From: Bacteriovoracaceae bacterium
GTDB taxonomy: Bacteria > Bdellovibrionota > Bacteriovoracia > Bacteriovoracales > Bacteriovoracaceae
Assembly: GCA_028101965.1 (NCBI GenBank)
Contig: JAOHMI010000013.1
Coordinates: 1-43,081, forward strand
Length of the DNA stretch: 43,081 nt
Reading direction: 5' to 3'
Shown piece by piece: positions 26,334 through 35,291 of this stretch. Position numbers and translations under genes: made by a program. The stretch's first letter is position 1. Every line of letters starts with the position of its first letter. The notes below the pieces were generated by a model that was not told the DNA's origin, ran no database searches, and saw only the letters and a program-made list of their open reading frames with translations.

Positions 26334-26567
26334 ATGGCACGAAGAAGAAAAAGAGACGAGATTATTTATAAATACAATTGTTCGATAACTGAAGAGGAGT
26401 TTAAAATTAAAGTTAAAGCTTCTAATCCTGAGGAATTAATTTCGGTTAATGGATACTACGAGCTTAGCCCCGAAAAAGACGATCGTCCGGCGCATATTAA
26501 AAAGCGTCTTGGAATTGGAGTTGAAACAGAGCAGGAAGAGACCAAAGAAGAAGAGCAAACCGAATAG
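26334..26567 (+). CDS. Small charged protein of unknown function
   Basis: 77 residues. The N-terminus is strongly basic (ARRRKRDE), the middle has CSITEEEFKIKVKASNPEELISVNGYYEL, and the C-terminus is a run of acidic residues (TEQEETKEEEQTE). AGGGA lies about nine bases before the ATG. It precedes trxB by 53 bases on the same strand and may be co-transcribed with it. No family is recognised. The length, codon use and ribosome-binding site support a real gene. Confidence 0.65.
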   Translation: MARRRKRDEIIYKYNCSITEEEFKIKVKASNPEELISVNGYYELSPEKDDRPAHIKKRLGIGVETEQEETKEEEQTE

Positions 26568-26620
26568 CTCAAAAGCTTCCCCCCACCCCTAAATTAAAAA
26601 TACAATCAAAGGAAATAACT

Positions 26621-27559
26621 ATGTCAAAGATACAAGATGTTATCATTATTGGAACTGGCCCTGCAGGATTAACCGCAGCTCTCTATACTGCGCGAGCTGA
26701 CCTCGCTCCCATTGTTTTTGAGGGTCACGAACCAGGTGGACAGCTAACCCTAACAACTGATGTAGAAAACTTTCCTGGCTTTCCCCAAGGAGTTCAAGGA
26801 CCTGATTTGATAAATAATATGAGAGAGCAGGCAAAGCGCTTTGGAGCAGATTTTCGCCAATTAACGGCAACTGAAGTTGATCTTTCTAAGTCACCATTTA
26901 CTATTAAATTAAGCAATGAAGAGAGTATCCAAGCGAGAACCATTATCATTTCCACAGGTGCCTCGGCCAAATTTCTTGGCTTAGATAAAGAGAAAGAATT
27001 AACTGGCAAAGGAGTCTCAACTTGCGCAACATGTGATGGCTTTTTTTACCGTGACAAAATTGTTCATGTGGTTGGAGGTGGAGATACGGCCATGGAGGAC
27101 TCAACATTTATCAGTAAATTTGCAAAAAAAGTTTATGTGATCCATCGAAGAGACTCTTTAAGAGCATCTAAACCTATGATTGACCGTGCCATGAAAAATG
27201 AAAAAATCGAGTTCTTGTGGGAGACTCAAGTAACTAAACTCAATGACAATGAACAAGGCTTAGAGTCTATCGTAGTGAAAAACCTGAAAACTGGAGAAGA
27301 GACCACCAGAGAAACTGATGGCCTCTTTTATGCCATTGGACATACTCCTAATACAGCATTTCTTAACAATCAAATAGATGTGGATGACCACGGATTTATC
27401 CAAACTCAAGGAAAATACCCTGACACTAATGTCCCAGGCGTGTTTGCCTGTGGAGATGTTCAGGACTCATATTTCCGTCAAGCCATAACGGCGGCGGGAA
27501 GTGGCTGTCAAGCGGCAATAAGAGCTGAGCGTTATCTTGAGGAAGTGGGTAAGAATTAA
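26621..27559 (+). CDS. trxB: Thioredoxin-disulfide reductase
   Basis: 312 residues, standard length. FAD motif GTGPAGLTAALYTARA (11-26), the PGG at 38-40, redox-active CATC (C135-C138), NADPH motif GGGDTAMEDS followed by HRRDSLRAS, and the C-terminal GVFACGDVQD with YRQAITAAGSGCQAA are all present. It reduces thioredoxin with NADPH. AAGGAAAT precedes the ATG. This is the canonical enzyme, in contrast to the TrxR-like protein at 18641. Confidence 0.98.
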   Translation: MSKIQDVIIIGTGPAGLTAALYTARADLAPIVFEGHEPGGQLTLTTDVENFPGFPQGVQGPDLINNMREQAKRFGADFRQLTATEVDLSKSPFTIKLSNEESIQARTIIISTGASAKFLGLDKEKELTGKGVSTCATCDGFFYRDKIVHVVGGGDTAMEDSTFISKFAKKVYVIHRRDSLRASKPMIDRAMKNEKIEFLWETQVTKLNDNEQGLESIVVKNLKTGEETTRETDGLFYAIGHTPNTAFLNNQIDVDDHGFIQTQGKYPDTNVPGVFACGDVQDSYFRQAITAAGSGCQAAIRAERYLEEVGKN

Positions 27560-27616
27560 CCCCCGTGAAAATACTACAGACTAAAAAACAAAGTATAAGT
27601 AGCGAAGTTTAGGTCC

Positions 27617-27660
27617 ATGTCAATAAAGACTAATCAAAAACATTTCGAGTTTATTGACAT
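27617..27660. repeat. 11-base perfect inverted repeat between trxB and the crotonase gene
   Basis: ATGTCAATAAA (27617-27627) and TTTATTGACAT (27650-27660) are exact complements separated by 22 bases. The site is about 90 bases before the next gene. It may be an operator pair or a hairpin; there is no T-run to make it a terminator. Confidence 0.45.
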
Positions 27661-27750
27661 CAATGGAGAAATTACCAAAAATTATAAGTAGAAATATAAA
27701 CTAAACAGCAATGGATGCATTAGTTTTAAAGAAAACCAGGATGGTTACAA

Positions 27751-28578
27751 ATGCTTAGAATTTTTAATTTTAATACTCTTTTGACATTTCTCGATCAAAA
27801 CACACGCTCACTTCATGTCCAACTTAAGAACGGTGAAAATAATTATATCACTACGGAAATGATCTTAGAGTTGGAGAATCTCCTTAATTGGGCTCACTCG
27901 CACATTGAAATAAACTCCCTCTATTTCTCTTCTAAAAATGAATACTTCAGTCATGGTATCGATCCGAAAGTTCTCGAATCACTTGATGAAAAACAATTAG
28001 AAGGGTACACCCTTCAAATTAATAAAATAATCGATTCCATTTTAAATATTCCTCAAACAACAATTATAAATATTGGAAAAGGGTGCATGAACTTTGCCTC
28101 TGAATTGGCATTGGCCTTTGACCTTAGAATAAGTCGAAGCGATGCTTCGATGCAATTTGAGCATTCGGCTTTAGGCACCATACCCACTGCGGGGGGAATC
28201 AACCTGCTCAGTACACTAATTCACCCATCTTTTGCAAAAAATGTTCTCTTGGGAACCCATTCTATAAACTACAAAGAATTGCAAAGTTCTCATTTAGTTT
28301 TCAAACAATACAATTCGGATAAAGACAGATTAAAGCTGCAAAAAGAATTATTACTTAGTCTAAATAAGCAGTCCTCAGTTGCAAGGATTCAAACGAAATT
28401 AGGAATCAACCAAACCATGGTTGAACAATTAGAGAAAAATAATGAAATACAACAATCGATCTTTAAAGCTTTCATGTTAACCAAAGACTGGAAATCTAAA
28501 AAAGAGTTCACAAAGCCACGTGAAGTGAAAAAATCAGTAAGTAAGTTACGCTTGATTAAATCTGAAGATCTTCAATAA
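27751..28578 (+). CDS. Enoyl-CoA hydratase/isomerase (crotonase) family protein
   Basis: 275 residues of crotonase fold. The recognisable core is INIGKGCMNFASELALAFDLRIS (about 107-129), corresponding to the oxyanion-hole loop and helix, followed by QFEHSALGTIPTAGG with a candidate catalytic Glu. The usual GGG of the first loop is replaced by CMN, and the C-terminal part is short and basic, so the reaction is uncertain. AGGA precedes the ATG by nine bases. Its end overlaps the convergent mevalonate kinase gene by 23 bases. Confidence 0.75.
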   Translation: MLRIFNFNTLLTFLDQNTRSLHVQLKNGENNYITTEMILELENLLNWAHSHIEINSLYFSSKNEYFSHGIDPKVLESLDEKQLEGYTLQINKIIDSILNIPQTTIINIGKGCMNFASELALAFDLRISRSDASMQFEHSALGTIPTAGGINLLSTLIHPSFAKNVLLGTHSINYKELQSSHLVFKQYNSDKDRLKLQKELLLSLNKQSSVARIQTKLGINQTMVEQLEKNNEIQQSIFKAFMLTKDWKSKKEFTKPREVKKSVSKLRLIKSEDLQ

Positions 28579-29479
28579 TAGCATATTTATTTAATGATTC
28601 AGAACTTGAAGTGTTGAACTTCCAGCCGAGTGAGAAACCACCACCACCGGCACCACACAATTTAAGCAGAAAGTCACCATTCTCTAATCCTTGGTACCAA
28701 AGAGAAATTATTTGTTCTGGAATCATTTCTTTAAAATGAAGAAACTGCAGTTTTGATAATTCGTATAGGTTCTTTTTAAACTGAAGTTCATTGCCTTCAA
28801 TTAAATCAACAATCAAATTATTATTTAAAGAAACCATTCTCTCTAAAGTTCCTTTATCAATTCCACCCTGTTCAATTTTTTGTAAATATTTATGAACATA
28901 GAGTGAGGCTTTACGACTCAGTTTCGTATCAACTAGAAATACTTTGCTTAACAATTCCCGACTAGCAATAGACAAAGTAATTGAGTTAAATTGAGTACAA
29001 TTTTTCTCTAGATAAATAGGTCGATCAAGATAGCTGATTAGAGGATCGATTCCTGAACTTGAGCCATGATAATAACTTTCAAGCAAGGATAAGATGTCTT
29101 TCAAGAAGAGTATCTCAGCATTATCAACAGTGGACCTGGATAGTTGATTGTTTAAATAATGAAAACATACGGATGCACATAGTGCTCCTGAGCTACCTAT
29201 TCCATGCCCAATTGGAATATTACTAGAAAAGCTCATAGAAGAAATACTTTTTTCCAGTAAATCAATTTTAAAACAATCTTTCAGTGTCGGAGAATGATAA
29301 ATATGTTGAAAAAATTTTTCAAAATCCAAAAGAGCTTCTTTATTTACGGGGACGGCGGTATCAACACCAGCATTTAATTCCCCGTAATAATTCTGAATTG
29401 GCAAAGCAAATCCATTTCCACCATTAAGAATGACGTACTCTCCAAATAATAATAATTTTGCTTTAAAACGTTCATTCAT
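28556..29479 (-). CDS. mvk: Mevalonate kinase
   Basis: 307 residues of the GHMP kinase superfamily, phosphorylating mevalonate with ATP. The N-terminus KAKLLLFGEYVILNGGNGFALP is typical. The ATP-binding loop is PIGHGIGSSGAL (89-100), the catalytic Asp region SSGIDPL holds D145, and the C-terminal motif CGAGGGGFSLGW is intact. Last gene of the mevalonate operon, 16 bases after mvaD. Its position beside mvaD and mvaA supports mevalonate rather than another GHMP substrate. Confidence 0.9.
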   Translation of the reverse strand: MNERFKAKLLLFGEYVILNGGNGFALPIQNYYGELNAGVDTAVPVNKEALLDFEKFFQHIYHSPTLKDCFKIDLLEKSISSMSFSSNIPIGHGIGSSGALCASVCFHYLNNQLSRSTVDNAEILFLKDILSLLESYYHGSSSGIDPLISYLDRPIYLEKNCTQFNSITLSIASRELLSKVFLVDTKLSRKASLYVHKYLQKIEQGGIDKGTLERMVSLNNNLIVDLIEGNELQFKKNLYELSKLQFLHFKEMIPEQIISLWYQGLENGDFLLKLCGAGGGGFSLGWKFNTSSSESLNKYAIIEDLQI

Positions 29480-29495
29480 GATCTATACTTATAAA

Positions 29496-30584
29496 CTAAT
29501 TAGGGCCCTTTACATGCATTTTTGAAATAACTTCATAAGTGCTTCCTACTGTGGATATTTCATCTTCAATTATATTTTCATATCTATTCTGTATAAGTAT
29601 TTTAAATTTATCAAAAAACTTTTGTTCATTCGCAGGAAAAAGAATGTGAATGTTTGGCCCAGCATCTATGGTGAAAAAAAGATGGCAATTATTGATTTCT
29701 CGAAATCTCCTTAATTGCTCTATGATAAATAGGCTGTTTGGTTTGAGTAATGTAAATGATGGATAGCTGCTCATCATTAAACCGTGGAGTGAAAGTGCTT
29801 CATTTTCAATAATCTCTCCAAACTCTTTCAGATTCCCGTCTTTTAGTGAGTGTAAACAATTTGTTAAATTTTGCTTTGACTGATTAATTCGTCCAGATCG
29901 ATAGAAATGATTCTCCATCAGTTGATGTCCAGCAGTAGAGCTTTGCTCCTTCTTATTTGCGCTGACAATAATAATATTATTCTTCCACTGCTTAAAATTA
30001 TCCTTAATATTATTTTCAGGAATATTAATGGAAAACTCGTTATTAGAATCATCTAAATATTCTTCACAAGCCCCCCAAAGATTCACTCCCCCTCTAATAC
30101 TTCGACATGCCGATCCACTTCCCTCCCTGGCCAGAGAGCTTAATAATTGGAGATCTTCCTTACTTTCCAAGGAAGGAAGAGTCTTTTTAATTAAGAGAAA
30201 AGCTATAAAAGATAAAGAGGCAAATGAACTAGCAGAACTGGCAATCCCAGAGGAATGAGGAAAAGAGTTTTCGCTTTCAATTCGAACAGAAAAGGTTGGT
30301 TGAGAGTTAAATAGCTTACAAATACGTTGAAAGTACTTCTCTGTCTTTATTTTAAAAACTTCGTTTTCCTTACCTAAAAAAGTAAAGTCAGAAATAATAT
30401 TTGTTCCCTTCTCTTCAAAGCTAACACTTGTTTTTGTCCTACAATTCGATAACGTAAAAGATAATGAAGGATTCATGGGAATCTGTTTTCCCTGAATTTT
30501 CCCCCAATACTTAATCAAAGCAATATTTGAAGGAGAATAGATAATAAGTTTTTTTATATCAGTGTAGAAATCCATAGTCTCCAT
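29496..30584 (-). CDS. mvaD: Diphosphomevalonate decarboxylase
   Basis: About 362 residues. Family motifs are SNIALIKYWGK near the start, NPSLSFTLS, the ATP loop SSGIASSASSFASL, GSGSACRSIRGG and the C-terminal TIDAGPN. It converts mevalonate diphosphate to isopentenyl diphosphate with ATP. The start is uncertain: ATG at 30584 or the ATG nine bases later (30575) are preferred over the longest reading (30611), which would overlap the preceding gene by 53 bases. Either overlaps that gene slightly, implying coupling. A monophosphate-using relative cannot be excluded from sequence alone. Confidence 0.93.
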   Translation of the reverse strand: METMDFYTDIKKLIIYSPSNIALIKYWGKIQGKQIPMNPSLSFTLSNCRTKTSVSFEEKGTNIISDFTFLGKENEVFKIKTEKYFQRICKLFNSQPTFSVRIESENSFPHSSGIASSASSFASLSFIAFLLIKKTLPSLESKEDLQLLSSLAREGSGSACRSIRGGVNLWGACEEYLDDSNNEFSINIPENNIKDNFKQWKNNIIIVSANKKEQSSTAGHQLMENHFYRSGRINQSKQNLTNCLHSLKDGNLKEFGEIIENEALSLHGLMMSSYPSFTLLKPNSLFIIEQLRRFREINNCHLFFTIDAGPNIHILFPANEQKFFDKFKILIQNRYENIIEDEISTVGSTYEVISKMHVKGPN

Positions 30585-31569
30585 GCGAATGAAAGAAATT
30601 AGGTAAGACACTTCGTGAACTAAGAAAATCAGCGATGTTACTTAACTTAAATAAAGAATAAAATGATGAGTCTTTCATAAATGATTGCAACTCACTTTCT
30701 TCAAGATTGCTTACAAGTAAAATTAGGTTTTGATTTAAAGTACTCGTAATGGGTAGAAAAACTGCTTGTTCACGCCAGCTTGCGGAAGAGATAATCTCAT
30801 TTGGAAGTAAACGGTGATAATTAAGAAATTTTTGATAACTGTAAGTAGATAAAATTAAATCATCAATATTTTCTTGATGTGCTATCTTTTCAACCAAACT
30901 ATTGTGATCACTAATTATTTTCTCATCAAAATCATTTTGCTCTATGTCTATAATTTTTGAACTTTCTTCTTCAAGAAAAAAACCAACTTGCATATTTTCA
31001 TAAAAAAATGACAAGTTTGGAAACTCTTCAAGCGCTGAATAGCTTTTCTTTCTTTTAAAAACACTAGGGTTATGAAAAGACTTTGAATTAATAAACAGGT
31101 CATAATTACCTGAAAAGCATTTTTGATATAATTCTACTGCGTCGACTCTTGCCCATTTAGCTAGATTATTAACTAAAATTGATACAGCTCTAAAATCATC
31201 ATCTAAATTAAATCTTGTTTGAGTTTCAATTAACCAACTATGCCCCTCACGAAGGAAGTGTGGGTTTATTTGTCTTACGGCCAGAAGAAGCTTTCGAACT
31301 AGAAATGAAAATTCCAAACCGGGGTTCAAATCTACTTTAGTGTTGATAATTTTAAAATGCCAAGGCTCAAGTTCAACTTCAAACCAAATCTCTCCCTTAT
31401 CATTTAGGGATCGCCAAAAAATATTATTACTCTGAGGATCATAATTAAATTTAGTCTCGAAACTTTGCCCTAAGCTTATGGGTATTAGAAGTGAGTGGAG
31501 ATTTCTATCGAATAAACTAGCTTGAGTCAGGAGAATTTGTCCCCGACCTTCATTTTTAAAGTTCTGCAT
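30559..31569 (-). CDS. Degenerate GHMP kinase of the GYDIA type
   Basis: 336 residues. By recall of the family, the layout follows GYDIA-type GHMP kinases found beside mevalonate genes in Bacteroidetes: ILLTQASLFD (family LLLTGEYxVLDG, 12-21), LGQSFET, FWRSLNDKGEIWFE (51-64), LLAVRQINPHFL, ETQTRF, VNNLAKWARVDAVELYQKCF (133-152) and SGNYDLFI (family GGSGYDIA, 153-160). The key parts are altered: GEY is QAS, the glycine/serine ATP loop (family GLGTSST) is LDDDFRAV near 122-129, and GGSGYD is FSGNYD. It sits where phosphomevalonate kinase would be expected. It may be a pseudokinase, a binding partner, or a very divergent enzyme. Confidence 0.65.
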   Translation of the reverse strand: MQNFKNEGRGQILLTQASLFDRNLHSLLIPISLGQSFETKFNYDPQSNNIFWRSLNDKGEIWFEVELEPWHFKIINTKVDLNPGLEFSFLVRKLLLAVRQINPHFLREGHSWLIETQTRFNLDDDFRAVSILVNNLAKWARVDAVELYQKCFSGNYDLFINSKSFHNPSVFKRKKSYSALEEFPNLSFFYENMQVGFFLEEESSKIIDIEQNDFDEKIISDHNSLVEKIAHQENIDDLILSTYSYQKFLNYHRLLPNEIISSASWREQAVFLPITSTLNQNLILLVSNLEESELQSFMKDSSFYSLFKLSNIADFLSSRSVLPNFFHSHGDYGFLH

Positions 31570-31591
31570 AATCCCTTTAGTGTTTTCTACT

Positions 31592-32908
31592 TTATTGAGA
31601 AACTCTCAAAGAATTAATGAAGTTGCTGACAGCAGTATAACTAACAACCTTGTCAAAAAAGTACTCTTTTGCCTGGTTCACTTCATTTTTACTACACCCT
31701 AGTTGGTTTAGGATATTAAGTAAATGCATTTTCATATGCCCTTTCTGTATGCCATGTGTCACTAAAGAAGAAATAGCAGAAAAGTTTTGGGCCAAACCAA
31801 GAGAAGCAGTAATTTCCATTAGTTTTTCCGCTTGTGGATTCCCTAATATATCTAAAGACAATCGAGCAAGTGGATGAAGAGAAGTTAACCCTCCAACTGT
31901 TCCCAAAGAAAGTGGAATTGTAAGTGTAAAATATAGTTTTTCATCTTTAATCCATGCTTGGGATAGCGATTGATAACTTCCATTGGCACTGGCATAAGCA
32001 TGAGCACATGCCTCTATGGCACGAAAATCGTTGCCTGTTGCAAGTACCAAAGCATCAATGCCATTCAATATACCTTTATTGTGAGTCACTGCCCTATATC
32101 TATCGATACGAGCAATTTCGACGGCCCGAACAAATTTTCGACTAAAAGTTTGAGGATCCATTCCGTTCACTTCACCTAAATCATTAATTGGACAAGAAAC
32201 CTTGCTCGTAACCAAGCATTCCGGAGTATAGTTACTTAAAATGGACATAATAATTTCCATCTCACTTTCCGGCTCATAAGTCGCAGAGATTCGGAAACCC
32301 ATTTCAAAATTTCGGGCAAACTCCTCCAGCACACTATTGATAAAATTAGCCCCCATTGCATCACAAGTGTTGAAAAGAATTTCGATTTGAAAATAATTTT
32401 GTAAACTTGCTCGCTTATCTATTAATTCACAGCCCATTATTCCACCACCACGTTTTTCCATATTCGCGGTTAAAGAGGAAACAGATTTAATTAACTCTTG
32501 TTTGTTTTGTTTGAAAAATTCAATTAGACCTTCTTTTTCACCATTATAAATAAAATGAACGTGCCCAATTTTTTTAACAGAATGAACCTTTGCCTTAAAT
32601 CCTCCCCTCTGGACCCAAAACTTTGCCGCTTTGGAAGCTGCGGCCACAACGGAAGACTCTTCTGTTACCATGGGTATATTAAAAGTTTCACCATTAATAA
32701 GAAAATTTGGAGCTATTCCAAAAGGTAAATAGTAGTTGGAAATTGTATTTTCTGAAAACTCGTCAAAGCGTTTTTGAAGTGCTTCATCCTCATGCCAAAA
32801 CTGCTTAATGTTATCTATTTTATCTTTAATCGCTGGGATATTGGCCTTAAGTAGCTCAATCTTTCTTTCCTTACTTAGTTTCGAAAAACCATTCATTAAT
32901 TCTTGCAT
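31592..32908 (-). CDS. mvaA: Hydroxymethylglutaryl-CoA reductase, class II type
   Basis: 438 residues. The N-terminus MNGFSKLSKERKIELL is typical of bacterial class II enzymes. Catalytic positions are visible: E83 or E84 in VTEESSVVAAASKAAKF, the Lys in THNKGI, the Asp in ATGNDFRA, and the His in IQKGHMKMHL; GTVGGLTSLHPLA and DAMGANFIN are conserved. It reduces HMG-CoA to mevalonate here, given the pathway genes beside it, although class II enzymes can run in the degradative direction. It is 11 bases after the isomerase gene. Confidence 0.97.
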   Translation of the reverse strand: MQELMNGFSKLSKERKIELLKANIPAIKDKIDNIKQFWHEDEALQKRFDEFSENTISNYYLPFGIAPNFLINGETFNIPMVTEESSVVAAASKAAKFWVQRGGFKAKVHSVKKIGHVHFIYNGEKEGLIEFFKQNKQELIKSVSSLTANMEKRGGGIMGCELIDKRASLQNYFQIEILFNTCDAMGANFINSVLEEFARNFEMGFRISATYEPESEMEIIMSILSNYTPECLVTSKVSCPINDLGEVNGMDPQTFSRKFVRAVEIARIDRYRAVTHNKGILNGIDALVLATGNDFRAIEACAHAYASANGSYQSLSQAWIKDEKLYFTLTIPLSLGTVGGLTSLHPLARLSLDILGNPQAEKLMEITASLGLAQNFSAISSLVTHGIQKGHMKMHLLNILNQLGCSKNEVNQAKEYFFDKVVSYTAVSNFINSLRVSQ

Positions 32909-32919
32909 AAATCTCTCTC

Positions 32920-33966
32920 TTATTTATTATACTTATCTTTTAGATGTAAAAATTTATTAAAGATTAAATATTCATAAAGAAAACTTTCAAAAAATTCCTG
33001 AACCGCAGGAAGACCATTTTGTGCAGCTTGAAGAAAGGGATACGCCATTCCAATTAATGAATTCTCTTCTCCTAATAACTGCTTATATAAGAAAGCATCT
33101 TCAGGAGATCGTACTCCTCCTGACAAAATAATAACCTTATCACTGTTATTAATATTTTTTAAAAAATTTATCATTTCCGGTATAGAATGGCCGATTGAGC
33201 TAGCCCCATTCCAATCTCTTTTTTCTATAAAACCATTGAATCGTTTATTTTTGCCTCTGAGTTTTTCTAAGTAGGTAAAGTTTGTTCCTCCAAGAGAAGC
33301 ACTATCAATTCCATAAATGTTTAAATTCAACAGTGTCTCAAGACTTCTAGGGCCCATTCCTTGACCTACCTCTTTAACCAGAACAGGATAATCAACCTCT
33401 TCCACCAACTTACTAATCAACTCAATCGGACTAGACCAATAACGATCCCCTTCTTCTTGGTGAATCTCCTGCATTGGGTTGATATGGATGTACAGCGCAT
33501 CTGCGTTCAAAACTTGCATCATTTTATTTATACGACTTAACTCTTTTGATTCAACTAACTCTTCCACCTGAGCGATACCTAGATTAGCCAGCAGTGGCCC
33601 GTCTCCCAATTCATCCCGCACTAACATTGATTCATCTGCTTCGTTATTAAACAGAAATTTACGACAACTTCCTAAAGCAAATGGGAGATTATAATGCTTG
33701 GCAGTTTGGGCTAAAACTTTATTAATTTCAGTTGAATCTTCTCCAGATGCTGTCATTGAACTAATTAAAAAAGGATAAGAAATTGTCTTGTTTAGGAATG
33801 TTTGAGAAAGATCTCCTGCCTCAACCACATTATTTGTCATCAATGGTTCATAATCAAAATAATCCATTAAATTGATTCGAGGCTTATTTTCAAATTGCGA
33901 AGAAGAAGCTAAATCAATATGATTTTGCTTTCTCTTAGAAAATAATTTTCTTTCAATTTCCTCCAT
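32920..33966 (-). CDS. fni: Type 2 isopentenyl-diphosphate delta-isomerase
   Basis: 348 residues, FMN-dependent TIM barrel interconverting IPP and DMAPP. Seen motifs: RKQNHIDLA near the start, FLISSMTASG, NPMQEIHQEEGD (metal/substrate), VLVKEVGQGMGPRSLE and ILSGGVRSPEDAFLYK (phosphate binding). Length is normal. Two bases separate it from the RsmI-like gene upstream, and AGGGAAAAG serves as its ribosome-binding site. Confidence 0.96.
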   Translation of the reverse strand: MEEIERKLFSKRKQNHIDLASSSQFENKPRINLMDYFDYEPLMTNNVVEAGDLSQTFLNKTISYPFLISSMTASGEDSTEINKVLAQTAKHYNLPFALGSCRKFLFNNEADESMLVRDELGDGPLLANLGIAQVEELVESKELSRINKMMQVLNADALYIHINPMQEIHQEEGDRYWSSPIELISKLVEEVDYPVLVKEVGQGMGPRSLETLLNLNIYGIDSASLGGTNFTYLEKLRGKNKRFNGFIEKRDWNGASSIGHSIPEMINFLKNINNSDKVIILSGGVRSPEDAFLYKQLLGEENSLIGMAYPFLQAAQNGLPAVQEFFESFLYEYLIFNKFLHLKDKYNK

Positions 33967-33968
33967 GA

Positions 33969-34688
33969 TTAAACTTTTCCCTGCTTAATTAAAATAAACG
34001 GATCTTTACGAGTGCCAACTATATCAATAATTTGATTAATTGAGCCGCGTAAGCATAGTTCATTTACTTCATTTAGATTAATTCCAATAAAATACGAGTT
34101 TTGACGGTTATTCTTAACTTCTTCTTCCTTAAACTCCATCATCGTTCGGTTCAATCGATAAGGAGTATCCATGATGATTGTTGTTTCTACTTTATTAATT
34201 ATTTGGTTAATCTCTTTTTTACGCTGATTTCGGTCTTTTGCAAGGAAACCATGGAATAAATGCCTGTCACCAAAGCCACTTAAAGCTAGGGCAAGAATAG
34301 GAGAGGAATAGAAGGTTGTGGACCTGACTCTAACATGATGATCATGACAACGAGACACTAGTTCTTGCCCGGGATCACAAAACCCCGGTAGACCACAATC
34401 AGAGAACAATAAGTATTCCGTGCCCTTCTTTAAGCGAGATATTATATGATCTAAGTTTTTTCCATTTGAGGCATTATGCTCATTAAAGTATTCAAATTGC
34501 TCTATCTCTTCACGGGGCAACCCATACCTTAACCAACGCCGCCTCGAAGCTTTGGGCTCCTCACAGATCACTTGATGTTGGTCTAATTTCAGAATTGCTA
34601 GAATCTTTTGAATTGTCTCAGCAGTCAATCCACCCTGCTCTGAAATGGGAGTTGGTATCAGCGTCAAGCTGCCATATTTTTTATTCAT
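33969..34688 (-). CDS. RsmI-like SAM-dependent methyltransferase (tetrapyrrole methylase fold)
   Basis: 239 residues. The start LTLIPTPISE, the EPKASRRRWLR segment, LFSDCGLPGFCDPGQELVSRC and ALSGFGDRHLFHGFLA follow the RsmI (16S rRNA C1402 ribose methyltransferase) pattern, in the short form without a C-terminal extension. The usual GPS loop is TTFYSSP here. Substrate is presumably rRNA but could differ. It lies in front of the isomerase gene with a two-base gap, so it is an operon member without obvious pathway link. Confidence 0.85.
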   Translation of the reverse strand: MNKKYGSLTLIPTPISEQGGLTAETIQKILAILKLDQHQVICEEPKASRRRWLRYGLPREEIEQFEYFNEHNASNGKNLDHIISRLKKGTEYLLFSDCGLPGFCDPGQELVSRCHDHHVRVRSTTFYSSPILALALSGFGDRHLFHGFLAKDRNQRKKEINQIINKVETTIIMDTPYRLNRTMMEFKEEEVKNNRQNSYFIGINLNEVNELCLRGSINQIIDIVGTRKDPFILIKQGKV

Positions 34689-34697
34689 TAAATATAA

Positions 34698-35267
34698 TTA
34701 CAATCTTTTAAAGATTCGCGGAAGATGAAAGTCCAATTTTTTTTGGTCCAATTGAACTCCTGCATAAATAGAAGGTTCACCGGGTTCGTGGCTAGGCAAA
34801 ATCATGTAAAAATTACCATACCAATCTCCCATCTCTCCTTCGAAGCAGGATAAGTCCATTTCAACTGAAACTTTCAGGTATTCATCATCTTTTTCTTCGA
34901 TGGCACTTTTCACTGAGAAGTCCAAAAACGAAGAGTAGACCTGGCGAATTTTATGGACTGTGGCCAAAAAATACTCCTCTTCTGGAGATATTTGAAATTC
35001 TATATAGGGAACTTGATGATCATCGGAATTAGTTCTTTTTTGTAAAAATACTTCTAAAACTGGTCTCTTTTCCCACAGTCCCCAATTACCTTTAAAAGTT
35101 TTTTTATTAAATGCTAAGCTTAATTGATCTGGCCTTATTTGAAAGTCACATTGGGGGATAAAAAATGAAAAAGAAAACTTTTGATCGTTTTTTAATTCAT
35201 ACTCAACCCAAACTTCTGAAGAATAAAATTTTCCCAGTGAATGAATTCCTAATTTCTTTCTCTTCAT
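34698..35267 (-). CDS. DOMON/CBM9-like protein of unknown function
   Basis: 189 residues, no signal peptide. The central KGNWGLWEKRPVLEVFLQ...PYIEFQISPEEEYF resembles the DOMON-like (CBM9-related) domain family in which LWE-x-CFE-x-FL is followed by YxEFxxSPxxxW. Members bind haem or sugars; ligand residues cannot be judged here. AAGAGGAG precedes the ATG by ten bases. First gene of the mevalonate operon downstream of a good promoter, though its link to isoprenoid synthesis is unclear. Confidence 0.6.
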   Translation of the reverse strand: MKRKKLGIHSLGKFYSSEVWVEYELKNDQKFSFSFFIPQCDFQIRPDQLSLAFNKKTFKGNWGLWEKRPVLEVFLQKRTNSDDHQVPYIEFQISPEEEYFLATVHKIRQVYSSFLDFSVKSAIEEKDDEYLKVSVEMDLSCFEGEMGDWYGNFYMILPSHEPGEPSIYAGVQLDQKKLDFHLPRIFKRL

Positions 35268-35291
35268 TGGAATCTTGACTCCTCTTCAATA

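Noticed and set aside
27617-27691. 24-codon ORF as a real gene
   Set aside because: No ribosome-binding sequence before its ATG, and the frame coincides with an inverted repeat; kept only as a finding.
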